Shown here: positions 1 through 7,266 of the stretch, piece after piece
Numbering within the stretch: the first letter of the stretch is position 1
How the letters are laid out: each line of letters begins with the position of its first letter
Assembly (NCBI GenBank): GCA_964353405.1
Contig: CAYGWJ010000242.1
Location: 1 to 32,911 of the forward strand
Direction: 5' to 3'
Source of the DNA: JBGLNJ01 sp964353405
GTDB taxonomy: Bacteria > Chloroflexota > Anaerolineae > Fen-1058
DNA: 32,911 bases
Translations under genes and position numbers: made by a program
Notes under the pieces: generated by a model
The model's input: the letters and a program-made list of their open reading frames with translations, nothing else
What the model was told of the DNA's origin: nothing
Database searches by the model: none

Positions 1-1
1 C

Positions 2-2008
2 CACGCGTTCATCTTTGGAATCGGCATTATCGTCGCGGTGATCCCCGAGGGCCTGCTGCCCACGGTGACGCTTTCGTTGGCGATGGCGGTCCAACGCCTG
101 GCGCTCAAAGGTGTGTTGGTCAAAAAGCTGGCGGTGGTCGAAACGCTGGGCAACACGTCCGTCATTTGCACGGACAAGAGCGGCACGCTGACGCAAAACC
201 AGATGATGGTGAGCCAGGTCTGGGCGGGCGGGCAGCGCTTGAGCGTGACGGGCGCGGGGTACGAGCCGAAAGGCGATTTTTCGCCTGTTCCGTCGGGCGA
301 CCTGGCGGGCGACCTGGGCGAGCTGCTCACGGCGGCGACGTTGTGCAACAACTCGCGTCTCAACCCGCCTACGGCGGATCACCCGCAGTGGACATACCTG
401 GGCGATCAAACCGAGGCCGCGCTGCGCGTGGTAGCCCTCAAGCGCGGCGTGGACGAACACGCCGCCCATCAGGCGTTCCCACGCGTGCACGAGCTGCCCT
501 TTGACGCGCGCCGCAAGCGGATGAGCACTATTCACCAGGTGCCCCGGCTTGAATCTTTCAATGCCGATGAAGAGGTTGCGTTCGTCAAGGGCGCCCCCCG
601 AGAGGTGCTTCAACTGTGCACGCGCATTCGCATGGGCGACCAGGTGATCCCGCTGGACGAAGCGACTCGCGCCAAAATCATGGCCGCCAATGACGACTAT
701 GCCCGCAACGCGCTGCGCGTGCTGGCGCTGGCTTCCCGCGAATTGCCGCCTCGCCTGACAAACGGCGGAGCCGCCTACACGCTCGAGCGGGTCGAGCAGA
801 ACCTGACCTTCCTCGGCTTGCTGGCGATGATGGACCCGCCGCGCCCCGAAGTGGCCGCCGCCGTCAAAGCCTGCCGCTCGGCGGGCATCCGCATCGTGAT
901 GATCACAGGCGATTACGGCCTCACGGCCGAGTCGGTGGCGCGGCGCGTGGGGATGCTCACCACGCAGCGCCCGCGCATCCTGACCGGGGCCGAAGTAGAT
1001 GCGCTGGACGACGATGCTCTGGGCGCAGTGCTGGACGAAGAAGTGATTTGCGCGCGCATGGCGCCCGAGCACAAGCTGAGGCTGGTGGCCGCGTTCCAGG
1101 CGCGAGGACAAGTGGTGGCGGTGACGGGCGACGGCGTGAACGACGCGCCGGCATTGCGCAAGGCCGATATCGGCGCGGCGATGGGCGTCACGGGCACTGA
1201 CGTGGCCAAAGAAGCCGCCGACATCATCTTGACCGGCGACAACTTTGCCTCCATCGTGAGCGCCATCGAAGAAGGCCGCGCCGTCTATGACAATCTGCGC
1301 AAGTTCATCACCTACATCTTTGCCAGCAATGTGCCGGAGGTCTTGCCGTTCATTTTGACGGCCATGTTCCACATCCCGCTGGCGCTCACCGTGGCGCAAA
1401 TCCTGGCGATTGACCTCGGCACGGACCTGATTCCGGCGCTGGCGCTGGGGACGGAAAGGCCCGAACCCAATGTGATGAACCGCCCGCCGCGCCGCCGGAC
1501 GCAATCGGTGATTGACGGGGGATTGATCGCTCGCGCATTGTGGCTGGGCAGCATCGAGACCGCGCTATGTTACGTGGGCTTTTACGCCGTGTATGACTTG
1601 TCGGGATACGATGCCTTCTGGAAGTTGACCTTCACCGATTGGCTGCTGCCCTTTGCAGAGCGTATGCAAAGCGAGGCGGGCCGCGTGTATGTTCTGGCGA
1701 CGACCGTCTTTCATGCCGGCGTCGTCACTGCACAGATTGGGAATGCCTTTGCCTGCCGGACGGAAAAGGAGCGCGTGCGCGAGATGGGCTGGCTCCGCAA
1801 CGGGTTCCTGGATGTGGGGATTGGCATCGAGGTCGCTCTCATCCTGCTGCTCATCTACCTGCCTCCGCTGGCCTGGGTCTTTGAGCATCAGCCGGTGCCA
1901 CTCTATGGGTGGGCGGTCTTGGTCTCGTACGGTCCGACTCTATATCTCCTCGAATGGATCCGCAAAAACATTGTTCGCGGGTATCATCTCAATAATTCGC
2001 GGGACTAG
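2..2008 (+). CDS. P-type cation-transporting ATPase, C-terminal part (5' end outside the window)
   Basis: This membrane pump couples ATP hydrolysis to cation transport; the gene is open from base 2, so its N-terminus lies upstream. The first residues are the end of transmembrane helix 4 with the PEGLL ion-site motif. The phosphorylation motif DKSGTLT starts at base 173, the KGAP nucleotide-site motif follows near base 590, and the hinge motif TGDGVNDAP starts at base 1124. The C-terminal third holds several hydrophobic helices with SNVPE and DLGTDLIPA. These match type II pumps, closest to the IIC (Na+/K+-ATPase-like) pattern; the ion cannot be fixed from this part. The last eight codons and the stop lie inside a MITE at 1981-2043. 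Removing the element and one target copy restores a frame that ends at 2101-2103 with a different 16-residue tail. Two TrkA-type potassium regulators follow downstream. Confidence 0.93.
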   Translation, partial: HAFIFGIGIIVAVIPEGLLPTVTLSLAMAVQRLALKGVLVKKLAVVETLGNTSVICTDKSGTLTQNQMMVSQVWAGGQRLSVTGAGYEPKGDFSPVPSGDLAGDLGELLTAATLCNNSRLNPPTADHPQWTYLGDQTEAALRVVALKRGVDEHAAHQAFPRVHELPFDARRKRMSTIHQVPRLESFNADEEVAFVKGAPREVLQLCTRIRMGDQVIPLDEATRAKIMAANDDYARNALRVLALASRELPPRLTNGGAAYTLERVEQNLTFLGLLAMMDPPRPEVAAAVKACRSAGIRIVMITGDYGLTAESVARRVGMLTTQRPRILTGAEVDALDDDALGAVLDEEVICARMAPEHKLRLVAAFQARGQVVAVTGDGVNDAPALRKADIGAAMGVTGTDVAKEAADIILTGDNFASIVSAIEEGRAVYDNLRKFITYIFASNVPEVLPFILTAMFHIPLALTVAQILAIDLGTDLIPALALGTERPEPNVMNRPPRRRTQSVIDGGLIARALWLGSIETALCYVGFYAVYDLSGYDAFWKLTFTDWLLPFAERMQSEAGRVYVLATTVFHAGVVTAQIGNAFACRTEKERVREMGWLRNGFLDVGIGIEVALILLLIYLPPLAWVFEHQPVPLYGWAVLVSYGPTLYLLEWIRKNIVRGYHLNNSRD

Positions 2009-2043
2009 ACTTCGGAAGTCTCCCCTGCTTTTTGAGAAGATAC
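1981..2043. mobile_element. MITE copy 1 (63 bp) with 8-bp target duplication, overlapping the ATPase 3' end
   Basis: The left end (1981-2004, beginning GTATCATCTCAATAA) is an imperfect inverted repeat of the right end (2021-2043, ending TTTTTGAGAAGATAC). The 8-bp sequence GTTCGCGG occurs directly before (1973-1980) and directly after (2044-2051), a perfect target-site duplication. The interior holds a small hairpin, GACTTC-G-GAAGTC, at 2008-2020. There is no coding capacity, so a transposase acting in trans would be needed. Copy 2 lies at 32012-32122. Confidence 0.88.
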
Positions 2044-2111
2044 GTTCGCGGCATAGAACGGGCGCGGGACAATCGGGGCCAAAAGGTCTCGCGACCTGAA
2101 TAGGGCAATAG

Positions 2112-2216
2112 AAGGAGGTGATCTTTACACGCGTCGCGTCGGAGCACAAGTTGCGGGTGGTCACTACGCTCAAGAACGAGGGCGAGATCGTTTCCTTTTG
2201 GTGTGTATTCTGGTAG
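2112..2216 (+). pseudogene. Remnant of a P-type ATPase (hinge-proximal fragment)
   Basis: Reading from 2112 gives EVIFTRVASEHKLRVV followed by TTLKNEGEIV, then unrelated residues and a stop at 2214-2216. This matches the segment just before the TGDGVNDAP hinge of P-type ATPases. The intact pump upstream has EVICARMAPEHKLRLV at the same place (around bases 1040-1090). Only about 27 codons are recognisable; the hinge itself is missing. It starts 8 bp after the inferred ancestral stop of the upstream pump, which suggests a second, tandem ATPase gene that was deleted. The perfect Shine-Dalgarno-like string at 2112-2123 is part of this coding remnant and precedes no gene. Confidence 0.6.
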
Positions 2217-2419
2217 AATTAAACATGATCAACACCTGAGGCGTTGCGCAAGACCTTGAAGGTCTGAATGAGGCGGGTGGCCGCTGCGCTATCCTTCGCT
2301 ACTGGCGGGAATGAATCGGGAGGTGTTCCTGGTGGAATAAGCTCGCAAGGCCATCGTTCGGCGAACCAGAACACATAGACCCGCACGGTCGTGAGACCTG
2401 TGGACTTGAGGAGGATGAT
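2217..2419. other. Non-coding leader region before the trkA pair
   Basis: No plausible gene is visible here. The region holds a short palindrome at 2251-2265 (AGACC-TTGAA-GGTCT). A TAGAAT hexamer at 2214-2219 could be a -10 box, but no convincing -35 box accompanies it. A strong GAGGAGG ribosome site at 2408-2414 serves the next gene. Confidence 0.4.
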
Positions 2420-3070
2420 ATGAGAGTCATCATCGTAGGTTGTGGCCGAATGGGGTCAGAGCTGGCCATCCAACTGTCACATGACGGTCACGATGTGACT
2501 GTAGTGGATATTAATCCCCAGGCATTCTACCGCCTGGGGCCGGCGTTCAAAGGCAAAACCGTCGAAGGCGTAGGCTTTGACCGCGATGTGCTGATTCGCG
2601 CCGGCGTAGAGCGTACCGACGCGCTGGCCGCGCTCACCTCTGGCGATAACCGCAATATCATCACCGCGCGTGTGGCGCGCAATGTCTTTCGTGTACCCAG
2701 GGTCATCGCTCGTCTGTACGATCCCCGGCGCGCCGAGATCTATCAGCGGCTCGGATTGCAGACAGTCTCTTCGACGGCCTGGGGTGTGAGCCGCGCGATC
2801 CAGCTTCTGGCGCACGCCGAACTCAACGTGGCCATCACGTTGGGTAACGGCGAGGTCGAGCTGTTGGAGATGGAAGTGCCGCTGCACTGGGTGGGCCGAA
2901 CGGTGAACAACGTCAACGTGCCGGGCGAGGTGAGCGTCACGGCCGTCACGCGCCAGGGCAAGACCTTTCTTCCGACTTTGGGCACGGTCTTTCAAGAGGG
3001 CGACCGGGCGGCGATTGCTATACTCGCTACTTCCCGTGGCCGGCTTGAAGATTTGATGGCGCTGCGCTAG
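2420..3070 (+). CDS. trkA: TrkA family potassium uptake regulator (RCK domain protein 1)
   Basis: This is a cytosolic NAD(H)/nucleotide-binding subunit of the kind that gates Trk/Ktr-type K+ transporters. The N-terminal Rossmann fold shows VGCGRMG (residues 6-12) and an acidic residue, D30, at the end of strand 2, typical for NAD binding. The remaining ~80 residues fit a TrkA-C domain. At 216 aa it is a normal single-RCK protein rather than the double-length E. coli form. The ATG is preceded by GAGGAGG with 5 bases spacing. It lies 10 bases before a second trkA-like gene, so the two may form a hetero-oligomeric ring. No TrkH/KtrB membrane subunit is present in the window. Confidence 0.92.
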   Translation: MRVIIVGCGRMGSELAIQLSHDGHDVTVVDINPQAFYRLGPAFKGKTVEGVGFDRDVLIRAGVERTDALAALTSGDNRNIITARVARNVFRVPRVIARLYDPRRAEIYQRLGLQTVSSTAWGVSRAIQLLAHAELNVAITLGNGEVELLEMEVPLHWVGRTVNNVNVPGEVSVTAVTRQGKTFLPTLGTVFQEGDRAAIAILATSRGRLEDLMALR

Positions 3071-3080
3071 GAGGCGAACC

Positions 3081-3746
3081 ATGTTTGTAATCATTGTCGG
3101 TGGAGGCAAGACGGGTTCACATCTCGCCGAGCTGCTCCTGGCGGGCGGGCACACGATTCGCGTCATTGATCGGCGTCCTGAAGTCATCGAAAAGCTCAAA
3201 GCCGAGTTGCCGGAAGAGGTGGTCATCCGGGGCGATGGCGCCGATCCGAAGGTGCTGCTCGACGTCGGCGTCAAATCGGCGAACGTGGTGGCCGCCGTTA
3301 CGGGCGACGACGAGGACAACCTGGTCGTTTCGACCCTGGCGCACTTTGAGTTTCGCGTCCGGCGTGTGATTGCGCGGGTGAACAATCCAAAGAACGCCTG
3401 GCTGTTCACGCCGGAGATGGGTGTGGATGTGGCGATCAACCAGGCCGACCTGATGGCCAAGCTCATCGCCGAGGAAATGTCGTTGGGCGACATGATGACG
3501 CTGGTCAAGCTGCGCCGGGGCGAGGTCAGCATCGTCGAAGAAAAGATCGAAGAAGGCGCAGCCGCGGCGGGCAAAGCTGTCCGGGATGTGCCGTGGCCCT
3601 CGGGCAGCACCCTGGCGGCGGTTATCCGCAAGGGTGAGGTGATTTTTCCGCACGGCGATACGCTGCTCCAGCCGAACGACGAGGTGTTGGCCGTTGTTCA
3701 CGCCGACCATCAAGCAGAACTCAACCGGCTGTTGACGCATCACTAG
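3081..3746 (+). CDS. trkA: TrkA family potassium uptake regulator (RCK domain protein 2)
   Basis: A second RCK-type protein of 221 aa with VGGGKTG at residues 6-12, D30 as the likely ribose ligand, and a C-terminal TrkA-C domain from about residue 140. It is a paralogue of the gene 10 bases upstream. Its AGGAGG ribosome site at 3069-3074 overlaps the upstream stop codon, so the pair is probably translated from one message. The expected role is sensing NAD(H)/ATP and controlling a K+ channel or transporter encoded elsewhere. Its partner is not in the window; the adjacent pump is a P-type ATPase of another family. Confidence 0.92.
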   Translation: MFVIIVGGGKTGSHLAELLLAGGHTIRVIDRRPEVIEKLKAELPEEVVIRGDGADPKVLLDVGVKSANVVAAVTGDDEDNLVVSTLAHFEFRVRRVIARVNNPKNAWLFTPEMGVDVAINQADLMAKLIAEEMSLGDMMTLVKLRRGEVSIVEEKIEEGAAAAGKAVRDVPWPSGSTLAAVIRKGEVIFPHGDTLLQPNDEVLAVVHADHQAELNRLLTHH

Positions 3747-3760
3747 CCCGAGGAAGGTAC

Positions 3761-4777
3761 TTGAGCAAACCGCTGGCTCCCGGTCAAACGCTGGCTCACC
3801 TTGAACCGGCGCAACAGGTCAGGCTGTTTGCCAACCTGTATCGTGATGTCGTCAGCTCGGCTGTCTACACGCGGCTGGCCGCGCGCGTGCATCAGCTAGG
3901 GCTTGCATTCTCTGACGACGAGTTGCTCGTCCTGGCCGCGCTCGATACGCCGGCTCGGGTGCAGGAATTCCTCAACACGCAAATCTATTACAACAACGAC
4001 CATGCTTCTGCCGAGTTAGAGGAGACGGCCATGTCGCCGCGCCGCGTGCTGCAAACGGCATTGGCGCATTGTTTCGAGGGGGCTCTGTTCGCTTACGCGG
4101 TGGATTATTTGCATGGCCACGAGCCGCGCCTCGTCTTGCTCGAGGCCAGCCAGGATTCGGAGCATAATCTGGTGCTCTTTCAGGATCCGCAGACCGGCCT
4201 GTATGGCGTCAATGCTCACTCGGCCTTTCCCCGTCTCGATGGCCGCCCGTCGCAATACACGTCCGTCCGCGCAATTGCCGAATCGTATTTCCCGTATTAC
4301 TACAGTGACCGCACTAATGACCCTGCCGATTTGACGCTGGTCGGCTACTCGGAGCCGTTTGATCTGGTGTGCAAGTTCGGTGTGGCATGGATGAGCTCGG
4401 AAGAGCCGCTGTGGGAAATGTATTACACTTATGTGGATGACACGCTCCACCTGTACAACCTCTTTGACGACTCGGCCGAAACGCATCTCTATCCATTGAT
4501 TCAAGCCCTCAAGAACCGGTGGATTCAAGTGGATACCCAGAGCCATCCCTTTGTGAGCGTGAGCGATTTGCCGCCCGAGGCGCAAGAATTGTGGGCTGCC
4601 TTCTGGCGCGTCCATGAACCGGGGACCAGACCACGCGGCCAAGCGCGCGAGATCGAGCGACAATTCCAGCGGCTGTTTCACACCACGCCGCTTGATCTAC
4701 AAGAGAACGCCGAGGACCTGGTGTACTTTTTGGAGGGCGGTTTCCGCATCGAGCAACTATTGACTCAGACGAGTTAG
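3761..4777 (+). CDS. Transglutaminase-like superfamily protein
   Basis: This 338-aa soluble protein is not a named family that I can assign, but its centre resembles bacterial transglutaminase-like (papain-fold) proteins. MSPRRVLQTALAHCFEGALF (residues 91-110) places a Cys at 104 at the start of a helix. SEHNLVLF puts a His at 135, followed by a turn that could supply the third polar residue (N151 or D160). The upstream IYYNNDHASAE and downstream ESYFPYYYSD stretches fit the same family. It starts with TTG at 3761, 3 bases after GAGGAAGG, and 14 bases after the second trkA gene, so it is probably in that operon. The substrate is unknown; a peptidase, amidase or cross-linking activity is possible. 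Confidence 0.6.
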   Translation: MSKPLAPGQTLAHLEPAQQVRLFANLYRDVVSSAVYTRLAARVHQLGLAFSDDELLVLAALDTPARVQEFLNTQIYYNNDHASAELEETAMSPRRVLQTALAHCFEGALFAYAVDYLHGHEPRLVLLEASQDSEHNLVLFQDPQTGLYGVNAHSAFPRLDGRPSQYTSVRAIAESYFPYYYSDRTNDPADLTLVGYSEPFDLVCKFGVAWMSSEEPLWEMYYTYVDDTLHLYNLFDDSAETHLYPLIQALKNRWIQVDTQSHPFVSVSDLPPEAQELWAAFWRVHEPGTRPRGQAREIERQFQRLFHTTPLDLQENAEDLVYFLEGGFRIEQLLTQTS

Positions 4778-4799
4778 ATTCATCTTGAGCACAAAGTAA

Positions 4800-4830
4800 A
4801 AACCCGGTCGAGTGTGACCGGGTTTCTTGT
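4800..4830. terminator. Bidirectional rho-independent terminator
   Basis: A perfect 10-bp stem AAACCCGGTC / GACCGGGTTT (4800-4809 and 4816-4825) closes a 6-base loop. T-rich sequence follows on the plus strand (CTTGTTTC) and TTTTTAC follows on the minus strand. It lies between two convergent genes ending at 4777 and 4859 and can serve both. Confidence 0.9.
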
Positions 4831-4858
4831 TTCAGACTTTCGAGGTGAAGGTCGGGGT

Positions 4859-6520
4859 TTAGGGCGCTCGGAAGACAAACTTGACCGCATCAAAGGCGAC
4901 GGCGCGCGTGCTCGCCGGTTCACTCGTCGCAGCTTCGAGGTGTACGAACTCGGTGCCGTCGGCGTTGAAGGTGAACGTCCCCAGGCTCACCCACTGCCCG
5001 GCTTTAGTGCGTTGGTCAATCACAAAGTCGAGCACATCACCCTCGTGCTTCAGGTAGTAACGCGCCGCCGAGGTGAGATTCGTTCCCCAGGGAATGTAGA
5101 CAAACACCTCGTAATGCCCCAGCCGGGGTAGAGAGGGCGCCCAGCGTGCCCAGTAGCCCGCCCGGTTAGTCGTCCAACGCGAGCGGCCGCCATAACCATA
5201 GTAAACCTTATGCCATCCGGCATCCGCGCCGCCCGTCGTGAAACCAGGCTCACCGTCATCCAGGATCGCGGTCAGCGCGGTTGTGTTCATCTGCTGCCAG
5301 GAGAGATGAGCTAAAGCCCTGCCGGTGAGATTATAGTATTCCATCTTGACGATGTGCGGCCCGGCGGCAAGATAGGTGTCACCCAAGAACGGCTTGCCGT
5401 CGTTGGGCACCCACTGGTCAATCAGCTGGTAGTCATCCACCCACAACCGGACGCCATCGTCGGTGACGGCGGTGAAGCGATAATAGCCCGCCGTAAAGTT
5501 CAACGTGCGTGTCCACCGCGCCGACCAGTGCTCGCGTGGCATTCCAACAAACGGCGCGTTGTCATCCCAATCGAAATCAATCGCCGGATCGTCGCGGACG
5601 AACGTCGGCGTAGTGTTGGGCGTTTCGGCGCCAAAGTATTCGGCTTTCCAGCCTGAAATCGTTGGAGCCGTCTGCCAACTCAAGTAAAGGCTGGCGTTGC
5701 GCCACGTGTGCGTGTATTCCAGCCTGACGCGGTGGACCGCGGCCGTCAACGTGGCATTCGCCGTATACGTGATCTTGCCCACCTGGTCCCATTGATCGAG
5801 AATCAGGATATCATCTACATACAGGCGGACGCCGCCTTCTGTCGTGACGATGAACTGATACATCCCGGCCGCAAAGATCACATCGCGCGTGTAGCGCGCA
5901 GAAAACCAATCGGCCGGGATCCACGCACCCGGGCTGCCTCTGCCCCAGTTGAATGCGATGTGATCGTCTGACGAGACCAGGCTGGGATCGCATTCAAGAT
6001 CCGGGTTCGTAAAGTACTCCGATTTCCACGCCCCGCCCGTGCCATCACCTTCCGGTTGAAACACGAGCTTAGCCAGTGCTGCTCCAATGTGCTCATAGTA
6101 TTCAACCTTGATCGTGTGATTTCCCTCGGCCAGATAGATGTCGGCGGTGGTCCATGCATCCTGCCGGTCTAACCATTGGTCAATCAGCAGAATGTTATCC
6201 ACCCACACGCGCATCCCATCGTCGGAGCTCACGTAGAAGCGATAGTTGCCGCTCCACTCGAGCTTGACCGTGCGCGTCCAACGCGCAGAGAAATTATCCG
6301 CCCGCACCTGGGGGCCGGGCGAGCCGAGCTTCCAATCAAAGTCAATCTTGGCATCTTGGCGCGCCAGCGCCCGAGTCCCGGACAGATCCAGGTTGTTAAA
6401 GTATTCAGCGTGCCAGGTTGTGTCATCGCGCGCGGGCGCGGCAGTCACCGCTGGACTGACCAGGAACAGGGCGCAGACCAGCGCGAATGCCAATGCGCCG
6501 CGCCATAGAATCTGTTTCAT
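4859..6520 (-). CDS. Secreted protein with three PA14 domains and a golvesin-like C-terminal domain
   Basis: This 553-aa protein has a signal peptide (residues 1-28: positive start, hydrophobic core, cleavage near AVTAAPA). Three PA14-type repeats follow at about residues 36-155, 165-285 and 291-410. Each begins W-x-EYF, contains WFSARWTR-like and VRLWVDD-like strands, and ends near a VKMEYY-like strand. The last ~130 residues (DGEPGFTTGG, YWARWAP, GQWVSLGTF, AFDAVKF) resemble the golvesin/xanthan-lyase C-terminal beta-sandwich found on extracellular enzymes. PA14 domains usually bind carbohydrate. No catalytic domain is visible, so it is probably an adhesin or cell-surface glycan-binding protein. 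The ATG is preceded by GGAGGTGA. It is monocistronic and divergent from the NIL gene. Confidence 0.88.
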   Translation of the reverse strand: MKQILWRGALAFALVCALFLVSPAVTAAPARDDTTWHAEYFNNLDLSGTRALARQDAKIDFDWKLGSPGPQVRADNFSARWTRTVKLEWSGNYRFYVSSDDGMRVWVDNILLIDQWLDRQDAWTTADIYLAEGNHTIKVEYYEHIGAALAKLVFQPEGDGTGGAWKSEYFTNPDLECDPSLVSSDDHIAFNWGRGSPGAWIPADWFSARYTRDVIFAAGMYQFIVTTEGGVRLYVDDILILDQWDQVGKITYTANATLTAAVHRVRLEYTHTWRNASLYLSWQTAPTISGWKAEYFGAETPNTTPTFVRDDPAIDFDWDDNAPFVGMPREHWSARWTRTLNFTAGYYRFTAVTDDGVRLWVDDYQLIDQWVPNDGKPFLGDTYLAAGPHIVKMEYYNLTGRALAHLSWQQMNTTALTAILDDGEPGFTTGGADAGWHKVYYGYGGRSRWTTNRAGYWARWAPSLPRLGHYEVFVYIPWGTNLTSAARYYLKHEGDVLDFVIDQRTKAGQWVSLGTFTFNADGTEFVHLEAATSEPASTRAVAFDAVKFVFRAP

Positions 6521-6579
6521 CGCTCTTCACCTCCATCTGACGTAAGGCCGCACAAGTGAGCCAGCAGCCTGCTCATTCT

Positions 6580-6608
6580 ATTATACTCTTGCTTGTCAAG
6601 CGTGACAT
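6580..6608 (-). promoter_or_regulatory. Promoter for the PA14 gene
   Basis: On the minus strand there is a perfect TATAAT at 6585-6580. A 17-base spacer separates it from ATGTCA at 6608-6603, which matches 4 of 6 bases of the -35 consensus. Transcription would begin near 6573, about 50 bases before the ATG. The -35 box lies in one of two CGTGACAT direct repeats. Confidence 0.65.
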
Positions 6609-6645
6609 CTGCTAAAAGGCCCGTGACATTCGACATTTGACAAGC
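6591..6645. promoter_or_regulatory. Candidate operator: nested direct and inverted repeats
   Basis: GCTTGTCAA (6591-6599) and TTGACAAGC (6637-6645) form a perfect 9-bp inverted repeat. Between them CGTGACAT occurs twice (6601-6608 and 6622-6629), 21 bp apart start to start, two helical turns. The repeats overlap the -35 boxes of both divergent promoters, as expected for a shared regulator site. Confidence 0.5.
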
Positions 6646-6665
6646 CTGTATGCAGATGCTAAGAT
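6637..6665 (+). promoter_or_regulatory. Promoter for the NIL-domain gene
   Basis: A perfect -35 box TTGACA (6637-6642), a 17-base spacer and TAAGAT (6660-6665) as the -10 box. The leader would be about 60 bases. The -35 box is inside the right arm of the inverted repeat at 6591-6645. Confidence 0.65.
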
Positions 6666-6732
6666 TGCGCTAAGAGAAAGGCGATCGAGGCTGCATCAAA
6701 GTTGCATGAATTCAAGAACTCGGGAGGCCCGC

Positions 6733-6996
6733 ATGAGAATCAAGCGTCGCGTCAAGCTCGTCTATCCAACCGCATTGCAGGATCAACCCATCCTCTATCG
6801 GCTGATCAAGGACTTTGACCTGGCGACCAACATCCGGCGGGCCAGCGTGGGCGTGGACGAGGCCTGGCTCATCGTGGACATTGAAGGCGAAAGCGAATCG
6901 ATCCAGTTGGCGTTGCACTGGGCCAAAGGACAGGGCATCCAGGTTCAAGAGGCTGAGAACCTCAACGCTCCGCCGGATCAACAAGTTTCATTTTGA
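6733..6996 (+). CDS. NIL domain-containing protein
   Basis: A free-standing NIL domain of 87 aa, a ferredoxin-like fold that elsewhere sits at the C-terminus of MetN-type ABC ATPases or beside 4Fe-4S domains. The pattern is typical: RVKLVYP, then PILYRLIKDFDLATNI, a central VDEAWLIVDIEG strand, and a final helix and strand with GIQVQE. The start at 6733 is chosen because GGGAGG lies 5 bases upstream and homology begins there; the open frame extends further 5' without family-like sequence. Such small NIL proteins are thought to bind an amino acid or assist in sulfur transfer, but the ligand cannot be read from sequence. It is followed by a hairpin terminator. Confidence 0.85.
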   Translation: MRIKRRVKLVYPTALQDQPILYRLIKDFDLATNIRRASVGVDEAWLIVDIEGESESIQLALHWAKGQGIQVQEAENLNAPPDQQVSF

Positions 6997-7055
6997 CACA
7001 AAATGGGGTGGCTGCCCGGCGCCCCGCGAGTCCGAGATGACATCTAGCGCGCGTC

Positions 7056-7100
7056 AGCCGCGCTGATCGTCGCAGAGGCGACATCAGCGCGGTTATTCTT
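7056..7100 (+). terminator. Hairpin terminator after the NIL gene
   Basis: AGCCGCGCTGAT (7056-7067) pairs with ATCAGCGCGGTT (7083-7094) through 12 pairs including one G-U. The stem continues inward, after a bulged C, as GTCGC/GCGAC with an AGAG loop. A modest T-rich tail (ATTCTT) follows. The tail is weak but the stem is very stable. Confidence 0.65.
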
Positions 7101-7153
7101 GCCCAAACCGGGGCCCGGAGGTGATTTTAGCAAAAAGTTTCACTAATATTTCA

Positions 7154-7182
7154 CCGACATTTCCATAACTTTGAGGTATAAT
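7154..7182 (+). promoter_or_regulatory. Promoter of the kamA gene cluster
   Basis: CCGACA (7154-7159, 4 of 6 to the -35 consensus), a 17-base spacer and a perfect TATAAT (7177-7182). It lies 85 bases before the kamA ATG in an AT-rich stretch within otherwise GC-rich DNA. The leader carries an 8-bp inverted repeat. Confidence 0.7.
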
Positions 7183-7195
7183 TATGTGGAGTAAG

Positions 7196-7237
7196 CCAGA
7201 TGTAGTGTTTTCGGGCTTTGTACCATACCACATCTGG
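7196..7237 (+). promoter_or_regulatory. Leader hairpin upstream of kamA
   Basis: CCAGATGT (7196-7203) and ACATCTGG (7230-7237) are perfect complements separated by 26 bases. Both lie in the predicted 5' untranslated region, shortly before the ribosome site at 7253-7258. It could be an RNA stem or a protein-binding inverted repeat. It does not match a riboswitch that I recognise. Confidence 0.4.
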
Positions 7238-7266
7238 GACTCGATGTTTTATGGAGGGTAGACAGA

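Noticed and set aside
2112..2123. Perfect 12-base Shine-Dalgarno match read as a ribosome site
   Set aside because: No gene follows at the right spacing, and the bases fit the codons of a P-type ATPase remnant.
6580..6599. TTGACA and TATAAT on the minus strand read as one promoter
   Set aside because: The spacer is only 8 bases, too short for sigma-70; ATGTCA at 17 bases is the better -35 box.
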